This document shows, piece by piece, positions 24,451 to 31,484 of a stretch of 64,000 nucleotides of DNA (position 1 is its first letter; the number at the start of each line of letters is the position of its first letter). The position numbers and the translations under genes were made by a program. The notes beneath the pieces were generated by a model. The model was not told the DNA's origin, did not search any database, and worked only from the letters and a program-made list of their open reading frames with translations. The stretch spans positions 248,001 through 312,000 of the forward strand of contig WGLL01000002.1 of the NCBI GenBank assembly GCA_016125585.1, read 5' to 3'. This DNA comes from Caulobacter sp. GTDB lineage: Bacteria; Pseudomonadota; Alphaproteobacteria; Caulobacterales; Caulobacteraceae.

Positions 24451-26358
24451 ATGAGTGAAATTGTCGCACCTCACGTTGAGATGGCGGAAGAGGACCGCCT
24501 GTCGGTTCTTCGAGGTCTCGGCGCGCTGGACAGCGAAAGTGACCCCCGCTTCGACCGGGTCGCCCGGCTCGCGGCGGCCCTGTTCCGGGCGCCCAGGGCC
24601 AGCGTCCTGCTCGTCGATTCCGACCGCCTCTGGCACAAGGCCAGCGTCGGCCTGCCCCGCAGCGAATATGCCCGCGCCGGCACCCTCGCCGACGTGATGA
24701 TCGCCCGCAATGAGGCGCTGATCAGCGGCGACATTCAGTCCGACCCGCGCTTCGATTCCGCCCGCCGGGGCTTCACCCAGGTCGATGTCCGCTTCTACGC
24801 CGTCGCCCCGCTGACCACGGCCGACGGGGCGGTGGTCGGCCTGCTCGCGGTCGGGGACACCGAGCCCCATCCGCCCGGCGACGACAACCAGCTGGAGGCG
24901 CTGAAGGATCTCGCCGCGGTCGCCACCGACCTGTTGCTGGCCGATGCGCGCCGGATGGCGGCGGAACGGGGACGGGCCGTTGATCTGCGCCGCCGGCGCC
25001 TTGCCGTCGAGGCCGCCGAGCTTGGCGAACTGGAATGGGACATCGTCTCCGACCGCCTGATCGTCGATGACCGGATGCGCGACATGACCGGTCTGAGCTG
25101 GGATGAGGAACCGGGACGGGGCGGCGCCACCTCCTTCAGCTTTGTCCATCCCGACGACCGCGAGGCGCTTCAGTCGGAGGTGGCGGCCGCGCTGCAGGCG
25201 ACCGGCGCCTATCGCGCCGAGTACCGCATCGTGCGACCGGACAATGGCGAGACCCGATGGATGATGGGCGCCGGCGCCCTGCTGCGCGACGATCAGGGCG
25301 AAGCCCGCCGGGTGATCGGGGTCGTGCAGGACATTACCGAACGCAAATGGGGCGAGGAGCAGCGGGACCTGCTGATGGCCGAACTGGACCACCGGCTCAA
25401 GAATGTCCTGGCGGCCGTCCAGTCTCTCGCCGCCCAGACCGTCCGGCGCTCCGACTCGACTGATGACTTTCTGGAGCGGTTCTCCGGCCGCCTGCGAGTC
25501 ATGGCCCAGGCTCAGGAATTCCTCACCGCCACCCGTCGCGGCGGCGCCGGTCTTGAGGCGATCATGGCCTCGGAACTCGGCGGCCTCGGGGAAGGTCAGG
25601 CCATCTGGTCGGGGCCGGACCTGTTCCTGACCCCCCGCGCCGCCAACGCCCTGTCCCTGGCGCTGCATGAGTTGACCACCAACGCGGTCAAATACGGCGC
25701 CCTGTCGACGGAGGGCGGCCGGATTCTGGTCGACTGGCGGACGCGGTCCGATGGCGGTTTCGTCATCGACTGGATCGAGACCGGAGGGCCCCCGGTCGAG
25801 CCGCCCGAGCGCTCGGGGTTCGGCTCGGTCTTGCTGGAGCGGGTCACCGGCCGGGAACTGGGCGGCAGTTGCAAGGTCACCTATGGCCGCGACGGCGTCA
25901 GGGTGCTGATCACGGCCGGACCGGCGGCCCTGGCCAGCCCCGAGGAGGCCGCGCTCGCGCCGGAGCCGTCGAAGATCACCGTCCGGTCGAGCGAGGCGGG
26001 AGCTCTGGGGGTCGAGGGGCTCAAGCTGCTGATCGTTGAGGACGCCACCCTTCTGGCGCTGGAGCTGGAGGCGGGGCTGACCGAGGCCGGCGCGCGGGTT
26101 GTCGGCGCCGCCGCCGATGTCGCCGAGGCGCTCGTCCTGGCCGAGGGCGACCTGGATGCGGCGGTGCTGGACGTCAATCTGGCGGGAGAGATGGTTTGGT
26201 CGGTCGCCGAGCGGCTCCTCGCCCGCGGCATCCCCTTCGTCTTCGCCACCGGCTATGGCGAGCACGGCGTGCCGGCGCCGTTCGAGGCCCCGGTGGTGCG
26301 CAAGCCCTACGACATTCAACAGATCATCCGGGCCGTGGCCGGGGTCGTGGGTCGCTAG
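24451..26358 (+). CDS. Soluble GAF-PAS-HWE histidine kinase with C-terminal receiver
   Basis: A 635-residue cytoplasmic sensor. Domains in order: GAF (about residues 25-165, RVARLAAALFRAPRASVLLV), PAS/PAC with the tail VIGVVQDITERK (about 190-305), and an HWE-type kinase with phospho-acceptor His in ELDHRLKNVLAAVQSLAAQT, N box ALHELTTNAVKYGALS and the family's typical G-box end GFGSVLLERV. A receiver follows (LLIVEDATLLALE, Asp in AVLDVNLAGE, Lys in VVRKPYD). ATG 24451 follows GGTGGGG; an upstream ATG at 24424 is possible. HWE kinases often feed PhyR in the general stress response, and it is divergent from an EcfG-controlled operon, but a role there is inference. Confidence 0.9.
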   Translation: MSEIVAPHVEMAEEDRLSVLRGLGALDSESDPRFDRVARLAAALFRAPRASVLLVDSDRLWHKASVGLPRSEYARAGTLADVMIARNEALISGDIQSDPRFDSARRGFTQVDVRFYAVAPLTTADGAVVGLLAVGDTEPHPPGDDNQLEALKDLAAVATDLLLADARRMAAERGRAVDLRRRRLAVEAAELGELEWDIVSDRLIVDDRMRDMTGLSWDEEPGRGGATSFSFVHPDDREALQSEVAAALQATGAYRAEYRIVRPDNGETRWMMGAGALLRDDQGEARRVIGVVQDITERKWGEEQRDLLMAELDHRLKNVLAAVQSLAAQTVRRSDSTDDFLERFSGRLRVMAQAQEFLTATRRGGAGLEAIMASELGGLGEGQAIWSGPDLFLTPRAANALSLALHELTTNAVKYGALSTEGGRILVDWRTRSDGGFVIDWIETGGPPVEPPERSGFGSVLLERVTGRELGGSCKVTYGRDGVRVLITAGPAALASPEEAALAPEPSKITVRSSEAGALGVEGLKLLIVEDATLLALELEAGLTEAGARVVGAAADVAEALVLAEGDLDAAVLDVNLAGEMVWSVAERLLARGIPFVFATGYGEHGVPAPFEAPVVRKPYDIQQIIRAVAGVVGR

Positions 26359-27584
26359 ATCACGCCGCGCGCCCGCAGGTCGGCCAGGGTTTGCGGCGTC
26401 GCCCCGGCGCGCTCGGTCAGCACCCTGTCGGTATGTTCGCCCAGGGCCGGCCCGGGCCAGCGGACGCCGCCGGGCGTCCGGCTCATCCGGGGGAAGGCGT
26501 TCTGCATCTTCACGCTGCCGAACACCGGATGCTCGGTCTCGACGATCGCCTCGCGCGCCGCGAACTGCGGATCGGCCAGCATGTCGGGCGCCCGATAGAC
26601 GCGGCCGGCGGCGACGCCGCTGGTTTCCATCAGCGCCAGCAGGGCGTCCGCGGTCAGGGTCGAGGTCCAGGCGCCGATCAGGGCGTCCAGCTCGGTCTGG
26701 TTTTCGCCGCGGGCGGCATGGCCGGCATAGCGCGGATCGCTCGCCAGTTCCGGCCGGCCCATGGCCTTGCAGAGCCTGGCGAACAGGGTGTCCTGGTTGG
26801 CCCCGATGACCACCAGGGCCCCATCGGCGGTGGGGTAGGCGTTGGACGGGGCGATGCCGGGCAGCACCGCGCCGGAGCGTTCGCGGATGTAGCCGGTCAG
26901 GCCGTATTCGGTGACCAGGTTTTCCATGACCGACAGCACGCTCTCATAGATGGCCGCGTCGACCACCTGGCCCCGGCCGGTGGCGTGCCGCGCATGAATG
27001 GCCATCATCACCCCCAGCGCCGCGTTCAGCCCGGCCAGGCTGTCGCCGATGGAGATGCCGGCCCGGGCCGGCGGGCGGTCCGGCTCGCCGGTGACATAGC
27101 GCAGGCCGCCCATGGCCTCGCCGATCAGGGCGTAGCCGGCCCGCTGGGCATAGGGGCCGGTCTGGCCGAACCCGGACACCCGGGCCATGACCAGGCCCGG
27201 ATTTTCGGCGCTCAGGCTGTCGTAGCCCAGACCCCATTTCTCCAGCGCGCCGGGGCGGAAGTTCTCGACCAGCACGTCGGCGCCGGCGATCAGCCGCCGG
27301 GCGATCGCCTGTCCCTCGGGTTCGCGCAGATTGAGGGTCACCGATTGCTTGTTGCGGCCGATCACCGGCCACCATGGAGAGTGGCCCTTGGGCAGGCTGC
27401 GTCCCCACTGGCGCATCGGATCGCCCTTGCCGGGATCCTCCAGCTTGATCACCGTCGCCCCGAAGTCGCCGAGAATCTGCCCGCAGAAGGGACCCGCGAT
27501 CAGGGTGCCCATCTCGATGACGGTCAGCCCGGCCAGGGGCCCCGCCGCTTTGGGCGAATTGGTTTGTCCGGCGTCGGAACGCAT
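26355..27584 (-). CDS. CaiB/BaiF-type (family III) CoA-transferase
   Basis: A 409-residue family III CoA-transferase, which moves CoA between acyl-CoAs and carboxylic acids. Family signs are GLTVIEMGTLIAGPFCGQIL, DFGATVIKLEDPGKGD, ADVLVENFRPGALEKWGLGY, and the expected catalytic Asp in AGISIGDSLAGLNA. The natural substrate cannot be told from sequence; members act on formate/oxalate, carnitine, racemised 2-methylacyl or aromatic acids. The start is GTG 27587 or ATG 27584; I use the ATG. Its stop overlaps the stop of the convergent kinase gene by 4 bases. Confidence 0.88.
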   Translation of the reverse strand: MRSDAGQTNSPKAAGPLAGLTVIEMGTLIAGPFCGQILGDFGATVIKLEDPGKGDPMRQWGRSLPKGHSPWWPVIGRNKQSVTLNLREPEGQAIARRLIAGADVLVENFRPGALEKWGLGYDSLSAENPGLVMARVSGFGQTGPYAQRAGYALIGEAMGGLRYVTGEPDRPPARAGISIGDSLAGLNAALGVMMAIHARHATGRGQVVDAAIYESVLSVMENLVTEYGLTGYIRERSGAVLPGIAPSNAYPTADGALVVIGANQDTLFARLCKAMGRPELASDPRYAGHAARGENQTELDALIGAWTSTLTADALLALMETSGVAAGRVYRAPDMLADPQFAAREAIVETEHPVFGSVKMQNAFPRMSRTPGGVRWPGPALGEHTDRVLTERAGATPQTLADLRARGVI

Positions 27585-27601
27585 CACGCCCCCGTGAGGT
27601 T
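27576..27601 (+). promoter_or_regulatory. Possible EcfG-type promoter GGAAC-N17-GGTT
   Basis: The -35 element GGAAC (27576-27580) is exact, the spacer is 17, and the -10 element GGTT matches CGTT at three of four positions. It overlaps the start of the divergent CoA-transferase gene and lies about 60 bases upstream of the DUF4142 lipoprotein gene. Confidence 0.45.
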
Positions 27602-27664
27602 TACATGGGTATCTGCCCCGCCGGTCGTGGACCGGCGGCGGCCTGTTACTGAAGGAGTTCTCCC

Positions 27665-28246
27665 ATGTATCGCAAGCTTCTCATCACCGGCGCCGCCTGC
27701 GCCGCCCTCGCCCTCGCCGCCTGCGGCAAGAAGGTCGACGACACCGACATGGCCGCCCAGGGCACGCCGGACGCCAACCCGATGGCGACGGTGCCGACCC
27801 CGGCTGATGAAACCGCCGCCCCGGACTTCGTCAACAAGGCCGCCGCCAGCGACATGTTCGAGATCGAATCCAGCAAGCTGGCCCTGACCCGCAGCACGAC
27901 CCCGGCGGTCCGGGAGTTCGCCCAGATGATGATCGACGCCCACACCGCGACCACGGCCGGCCTCAAGGACGCCATCGCCGCCTCGGGCCAGACCCTGTCG
28001 CCGCCGACGACCCTGCCGTCCGATCTCCAGGCCAAGCTGGATGACCTGTCCAAGGCCTCCGACGCCGACTTCGACAAGGCCTACATGGACGCCCAGATCG
28101 ACGGTCATCAGGCCGCGCTCAACCTGCTGACCCGCTATGAGACCGGCGGCGACGTGCCGGCGCTGAAGACCTTCGCCACCGAGACTGCCCCGAAGGTGCA
28201 GTCGCATCTGGACAGCGCCAAGACCATTCGCGACGGCCTGAAATAG
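27665..28246 (+). CDS. DUF4142 lipoprotein
   Basis: A 193-residue protein with a lipoprotein signal peptide (LLITGAACAALALAAC, lipobox LAAC, Cys at residue 20) and a helical mature domain. That domain carries the DUF4142 signatures FVNKAAASDMFEIESSKLAL, REFAQMMIDAHTATTAGL and DGHQAALNLLTRYETGGD. It is ferritin-like in predicted fold and periplasmic; the function is unknown and often stress-related in alphaproteobacteria. AAGGAG lies 7 bases before the ATG. The EcfG-like promoter upstream would fit stress induction. Confidence 0.9.
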   Translation: MYRKLLITGAACAALALAACGKKVDDTDMAAQGTPDANPMATVPTPADETAAPDFVNKAAASDMFEIESSKLALTRSTTPAVREFAQMMIDAHTATTAGLKDAIAASGQTLSPPTTLPSDLQAKLDDLSKASDADFDKAYMDAQIDGHQAALNLLTRYETGGDVPALKTFATETAPKVQSHLDSAKTIRDGLK

Positions 28247-28259
28247 TCCGTCCGGTGGC

Positions 28260-28763
28260 CTAGCGGCGAATCTCCACCGCGTCGCCCGGTCGGGCCCTGG
28301 CCAACAGGGTCAGCAGGTCTGGCCGATCCAGGGCGACGCAGCCTTCGGTCGGGCCGTGGTCCGGCCGGGTGAGGTGAAGGAAGATGGCCGATCCGGCGCC
28401 GGGAACCACCGGGTCGTCGTTGTGGCCCAGGACCAGCACCAGGTCATAGAGGTCGTCGTCCCGCCACAGCCGTTCATGGCTGGCGTCAAAGGGCAGGCGG
28501 ACACGCTGGTTGTAGGCGGCGTGGTCCGGCGCATCGCACCAGCCCTCATCGGGCTGGATGGCGTGAGTTGGCAAGCCTGTGCGCGGCGGCGGCGCCTTGT
28601 CCGGGCGATAGAGCAGGCGGCGGATCGGCCAGACCCCCGCCGGGCTGGCGCCGTCGCCTTCCCGCTTGTCGGCCGCCGCCACCACGCCGCCCTTGCCCAG
28701 GACGCAACGGACGGTTTGACCGTCGATCAGGAAGCGGCCATCGGCATGGGCGACATAGATCAT
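28260..28763 (-). CDS. L,D-transpeptidase family protein (YkuD-type catalytic motif)
   Basis: A 167-residue protein. The C-terminal motif HLTRPDHGPTEGCVALDRPD holds the catalytic Cys in the expected HG/TxGC context of YkuD L,D-transpeptidases, and the first part (FLIDGQTVRCVLGKGGVV, later GDGASPAGVWPIRRLLYRPD) matches the COG3786 type. These enzymes crosslink peptidoglycan or attach proteins to it. No signal peptide is visible, so it either has an undetected start or is one of the many short forms annotated as cytoplasmic. It is divergent from the response regulator gene. Confidence 0.85.
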   Translation of the reverse strand: MIYVAHADGRFLIDGQTVRCVLGKGGVVAAADKREGDGASPAGVWPIRRLLYRPDKAPPPRTGLPTHAIQPDEGWCDAPDHAAYNQRVRLPFDASHERLWRDDDLYDLVLVLGHNDDPVVPGAGSAIFLHLTRPDHGPTEGCVALDRPDLLTLLARARPGDAVEIRR

Positions 28764-28829
28764 TTTACAGCCTCCGGCCCGGCGCTCGATGCTTGGCGCG
28801 AGGGGGCGAAACGGTGCATGGTCCGGCTT

Positions 28830-29516
28830 ATGGCGCAACGCAAGACCCTCCTGATCATCGACGACGACGCGGACCTGCGCGGCGCCCTGGCCGAGCAGCT
28901 GCGGCTGCATGAGGAATTCACCACCCTTGAGGCCGGTTCGGCGGCCGAAGGCTCGGCCATGGCCAAGGACGTCAGGCCGGACATGATCCTGCTCGATGTC
29001 GATCTGCCCGACATGGACGGGCGCGAGGCCTGCCGCCTGATGCGCAAGGCGGGGGTCACCGCGCCGATCGTCATGCTGACCGCCGCCTCGACCGACGCCG
29101 ACACCATTCTGGGTCTCGAATCCGGGGCCAACGGCTATCTGACCAAGCCCTTTCGCTTTGCGGTCCTGCTGGCCCACATCCGCGCCCAGCTGCGCAGCCA
29201 TGAAGCCAGCGAGGACGCGGTCTTCCGCATCGGCCCCTATGAGTTCCGCCCGGCCTCCAAGCTGCTGGTCGACGACAAGGGCAAGAAGGTCCGGCTGACG
29301 GAAAAAGAGACCAACATCCTGAAGTATCTCTACCGCGCCGGCGCCAAGGCCATTCCGCGCGAGGAGCTGTTGACCGAGGTCTGGGGCTATAACGCCGGGG
29401 TCACCACCCACACCCTGGAAACCCACGTCTACCGCCTGCGTCAGAAGATCGAACCCGATCCCGGCCAGGCGCGACTTCTGATCACCGAAGCCGGCGGATA
29501 TCGGCTGCAGCCGTAG
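28830..29516 (+). CDS. OmpR-family response regulator transcription factor
   Basis: A 228-residue two-domain regulator. The receiver has the acidic pair IIDDDAD, phospho-acceptor Asp in MILLDVDLPDMDG, Thr in VMLTAAS and Lys in YLTKPFRFAVLLAHIRAQLR. The C-terminal winged helix has VRLTEKETNILKYLYRAGAK, the HTLETHVYRLRQKIEPDP recognition helix, and a typical GGYRLQP end. No kinase gene is adjacent. ATG 28830 is used, although an in-frame ATG at 28818 is equally possible; neither has a strong ribosome site. It is divergent from the L,D-transpeptidase gene, 66 bases away, which it might regulate. Confidence 0.9.
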   Translation: MAQRKTLLIIDDDADLRGALAEQLRLHEEFTTLEAGSAAEGSAMAKDVRPDMILLDVDLPDMDGREACRLMRKAGVTAPIVMLTAASTDADTILGLESGANGYLTKPFRFAVLLAHIRAQLRSHEASEDAVFRIGPYEFRPASKLLVDDKGKKVRLTEKETNILKYLYRAGAKAIPREELLTEVWGYNAGVTTHTLETHVYRLRQKIEPDPGQARLLITEAGGYRLQP

Positions 29517-29587
29517 GTCCGTGTGTTGGTGCGCCCCTCGATGCGCCTCACGGCGTGAGGCTGCTCAGGGGGCCCAAGGACCCATCT

Positions 29588-30394
29588 TCAGACCATGAAG
29601 TCCGCCGTCACCGGGGCGTGGTCTGACGGCTTGTCCCAGCCCCGCACATCGTCATGCACCCGCGACAGCGCCTTGCCGGTGTGGAGGGTCGCGGCCTTCA
29701 TGCCCGGCGAGACCCAGATGTGGTCCAGCCGCAGGCCCCGGTTGGAGGCGCGGAAGTCGGCGGCGCGGTAGCTCCACCAGGAGAACAGCTTCTCCGGATC
29801 GGGGATGGCCTCGCGCACCACGTCGATGAAGCCGAGGGAGGCCTTCAGCTTCGCCATCGCCCCGACCTCGATCGGGGTGTGGCTGACCACCTTGCTCATG
29901 AATTTGTGGTTCCAGACGTCGAACTCACCGGGCGCCACATTCAGATCCCCGACCAGGGCCAGCGGCCTTGACGGATCGCGGGCCGCCATCTCGGCGGTCA
30001 GCTTCTCGAAGAAGTCTAGCTTGTGGTCGAACTTGGGATTGGTCTCGCGGTCGGGGGTGTCGCCGCCGGCGGGGATGTAGAAGTTCTGGATCTCGACCCC
30101 GGCGACCACGGCGCCGACGCAGCGGGCATGGCCGTTCTTGCAGACGTCCAGCGGCGGGGCGTCCTCTATGGGCAGGCGCGAGGCGATGCCGACCCCGTGC
30201 CAGCCCTTCTGGCCCTTGATGCGAAAATGGTTGAATCCCAGGGCCTCGAACATGGCCTTGGGGAATTCCTCGGTCTGGCACTTGATCTCCTGCAGGGCCA
30301 GGACGTCGGGCGCGACCTCATCGACGAAGCGGCCTATCAGGTCGCCGCGCGGGCGGACGGAGTTGATGTTCCAGGTGGCGAGTCGAAGGCGCAT
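29588..30394 (-). CDS. xthA: Exodeoxyribonuclease III (AP endonuclease)
   Basis: A 268-residue enzyme of the exonuclease III family, which cuts at abasic sites during base excision repair and degrades duplex DNA 3' to 5'. Visible motifs are ATWNINSVRPR, LALQEIKCQTEEFP (metal-binding Glu), LVGDLNVAPGEFDVWNHK (catalytic Asp and Asn), GLRLDHIWVS and SDHAPVTADF (catalytic Asp-His). A three-copy dispersed repeat lies immediately upstream of its start. Confidence 0.96.
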   Translation of the reverse strand: MRLRLATWNINSVRPRGDLIGRFVDEVAPDVLALQEIKCQTEEFPKAMFEALGFNHFRIKGQKGWHGVGIASRLPIEDAPPLDVCKNGHARCVGAVVAGVEIQNFYIPAGGDTPDRETNPKFDHKLDFFEKLTAEMAARDPSRPLALVGDLNVAPGEFDVWNHKFMSKVVSHTPIEVGAMAKLKASLGFIDVVREAIPDPEKLFSWWSYRAADFRASNRGLRLDHIWVSPGMKAATLHTGKALSRVHDDVRGWDKPSDHAPVTADFMV

Positions 30395-30404
30395 GGGGTC
30401 TTCC

Positions 30405-30454
30405 TAGAGCGCGTTCCGATAAGTGGGAACCGGTTATCGGATCGAACGCGCGAC
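30405..30454. repeat. 50-bp dispersed imperfect palindrome, copy 1
   Basis: It begins TAGAGCGCGTTCCGATAA and ends TTATCGGATCGAACGCGC plus GAC, so the ends form a stem with a small bulge. Copy 3 at 58430-58479 has the same length and most bases. Copy 2 at 51329-51378 is more diverged. It sits 10 bases upstream of xthA. Confidence 0.75.
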
Positions 30455-30519
30455 CAGGACAGGCGCTCGGAGTGGGCGAATTGAGGTCATCAATTCGGCC
30501 CGCTCCGGGTTGGGCCGGC

Positions 30520-30555
30520 AAAAGAAAACGCCCGGCCACCAGAAGCGGCCGGGCG
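30520..30555 (-). terminator. Rho-independent terminator of the small transcript
   Basis: On the minus strand the nine-base stem GGCCGGGCG / CGCCCGGCC (arms 30547-30555 and 30529-30537) with a nine-base loop is followed by TTTTCTTTT. No annotated long gene ends just upstream, so it must serve the short unit starting near 30646. Confidence 0.85.
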
Positions 30556-30646
30556 CTGCAAAGTTTGTCTCTCATGCCGCCGCCGGGAGGGGATAGTTTT
30601 CCGGCACGGTCCGCGGCGGCGCGAGGTCGGACGCGCCAACCGCCAT
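30520..30646 (-). ncRNA. Putative short transcript, either sRNA or leaderless small mRNA
   Basis: A strong promoter (30654-30683) and a strong terminator (30520-30555) bracket about 127 bases on the minus strand. The predicted start coincides with an ATG at 30646, which opens a 24-codon frame (MAVGASDLAPPRTVPENYPL, then PAAA) ending at 30572. This could be a leaderless small mRNA. Alternatively it is a regulatory RNA: the stretch CTATCCCCTCCC is anti-Shine-Dalgarno-like, as in several alphaproteobacterial sRNAs. I do not recognise a known RNA family. The rest of the 340-base gap between xthA and lolA holds only this unit and the repeat at 30405. Confidence 0.5.
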
Positions 30647-30653
30647 GTGTTGC

Positions 30654-30683
30654 ATTAGAACAACTTGTGGACGGAAACGTCAA
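30654..30683 (-). promoter_or_regulatory. Sigma-70-type promoter TTGACG-N18-TCTAAT
   Basis: On the minus strand the -35 TTGACG (30683-30678) and -10 TCTAAT (30659-30654) each match five of six consensus bases with an 18-base spacer. This is one of the best housekeeping-type promoters visible in the window, and it points at the short transcript rather than at a long gene. Confidence 0.6.
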
Positions 30684-30734
30684 CGACATTTCCGTGAAAT
30701 CTTGGCTGTGCCCGAACGGACACAGGCGGCTCGC

Positions 30735-31379
30735 CTAGGGCCGTCCGGTGCGGCGGGCCGGCGGGAACGGGGCGGCGAACAGCTTGGGGTCGAGGCCGGA
30801 GACCCGCTCCAACCCGACCAGGCGAACCCGGGTCGGCCCCTGGACCGTGTTGATGACCCAGCCCAGCAGCGACATCGGACTGTCGGCGAAGTTCAGCGTC
30901 AGGCTGCCGCGCGTCTGTTTGCGGCCATCCTCGACGGTCAGGGCGAAGCCGTTGTTGAGGCGCGAGACCCGGGTCACCACCACGCCCTTGTCGAGGCGCA
31001 CGTCCTGCGCCAGGAACAGGGCCAGCGGCGTCTGGCCCAGCGGATAGCGGTTGACGGTCTTGAGCCGCGTGTCGGCCTCGGACACGAAGCGGCCGTCGGA
31101 GACCAGCAGCTTGCTGGCCGGCGCGTCATAGGCGAACCGGGCCTTGCCCGGGCGCTGAAGGTAGAAGTCGCCCTGCACCTCAACGCCGCGTGGGTCGGTC
31201 TGGATAAACCGCCCCTTCGCCGAGTTCAGGCTCTGGAGATAGGCGGTCGCCTTGTTGACCAGCGCCTTGTCGGCGGCGGAGAGGGTGGCGGCCAAAGCGG
31301 GCGAGGCCAGCAGGGCCGCGGCGGGCGCGGCCAGCAGGCCTGCCAGCAGCAGGCGTCGATCGGTATGGGTCTGGGTCAT
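30735..31379 (-). CDS. lolA: Outer-membrane lipoprotein carrier protein LolA family
   Basis: A 214-residue periplasmic protein with a signal peptide (RRLLLAGLLAAPAAALLASP, cleavage likely after ALA). The body has the LolA pattern: YLQSLNSAKGRFIQTDPRGV, GDFYLQRPGKARFAYDAPAS, LLVSDGRFVSEADTRL and PLGQTPLALFLAQDVRL. LolA shuttles lipoproteins from LolCDE to the outer membrane. The start at 31379 gives MTQTHTDRRLLL; residues encoded upstream are not signal-like. It lies downstream of ftsK on the same strand, 105 bases away, an arrangement common in alphaproteobacteria. Confidence 0.9.
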   Translation of the reverse strand: MTQTHTDRRLLLAGLLAAPAAALLASPALAATLSAADKALVNKATAYLQSLNSAKGRFIQTDPRGVEVQGDFYLQRPGKARFAYDAPASKLLVSDGRFVSEADTRLKTVNRYPLGQTPLALFLAQDVRLDKGVVVTRVSRLNNGFALTVEDGRKQTRGSLTLNFADSPMSLLGWVINTVQGPTRVRLVGLERVSGLDPKLFAAPFPPARRTGRP

Positions 31380-31484
31380 GTCGGCCCTAAAGTCCTGAAA
31401 CGTCCATCGGGTTGCAAGGCTAGCGGCTTCGAGCGGCCAAATCATGGTCGCTCGCCCCGGGGACGACCCGGTCCCCGTCCGGAG

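Noticed and set aside
29544..29560. Hairpin GCCTCACGGCGTGAGGC between the response regulator and xthA
   Set aside because: It could be a bidirectional terminator between convergent genes, but there is no T tract on either side, so I did not call it.
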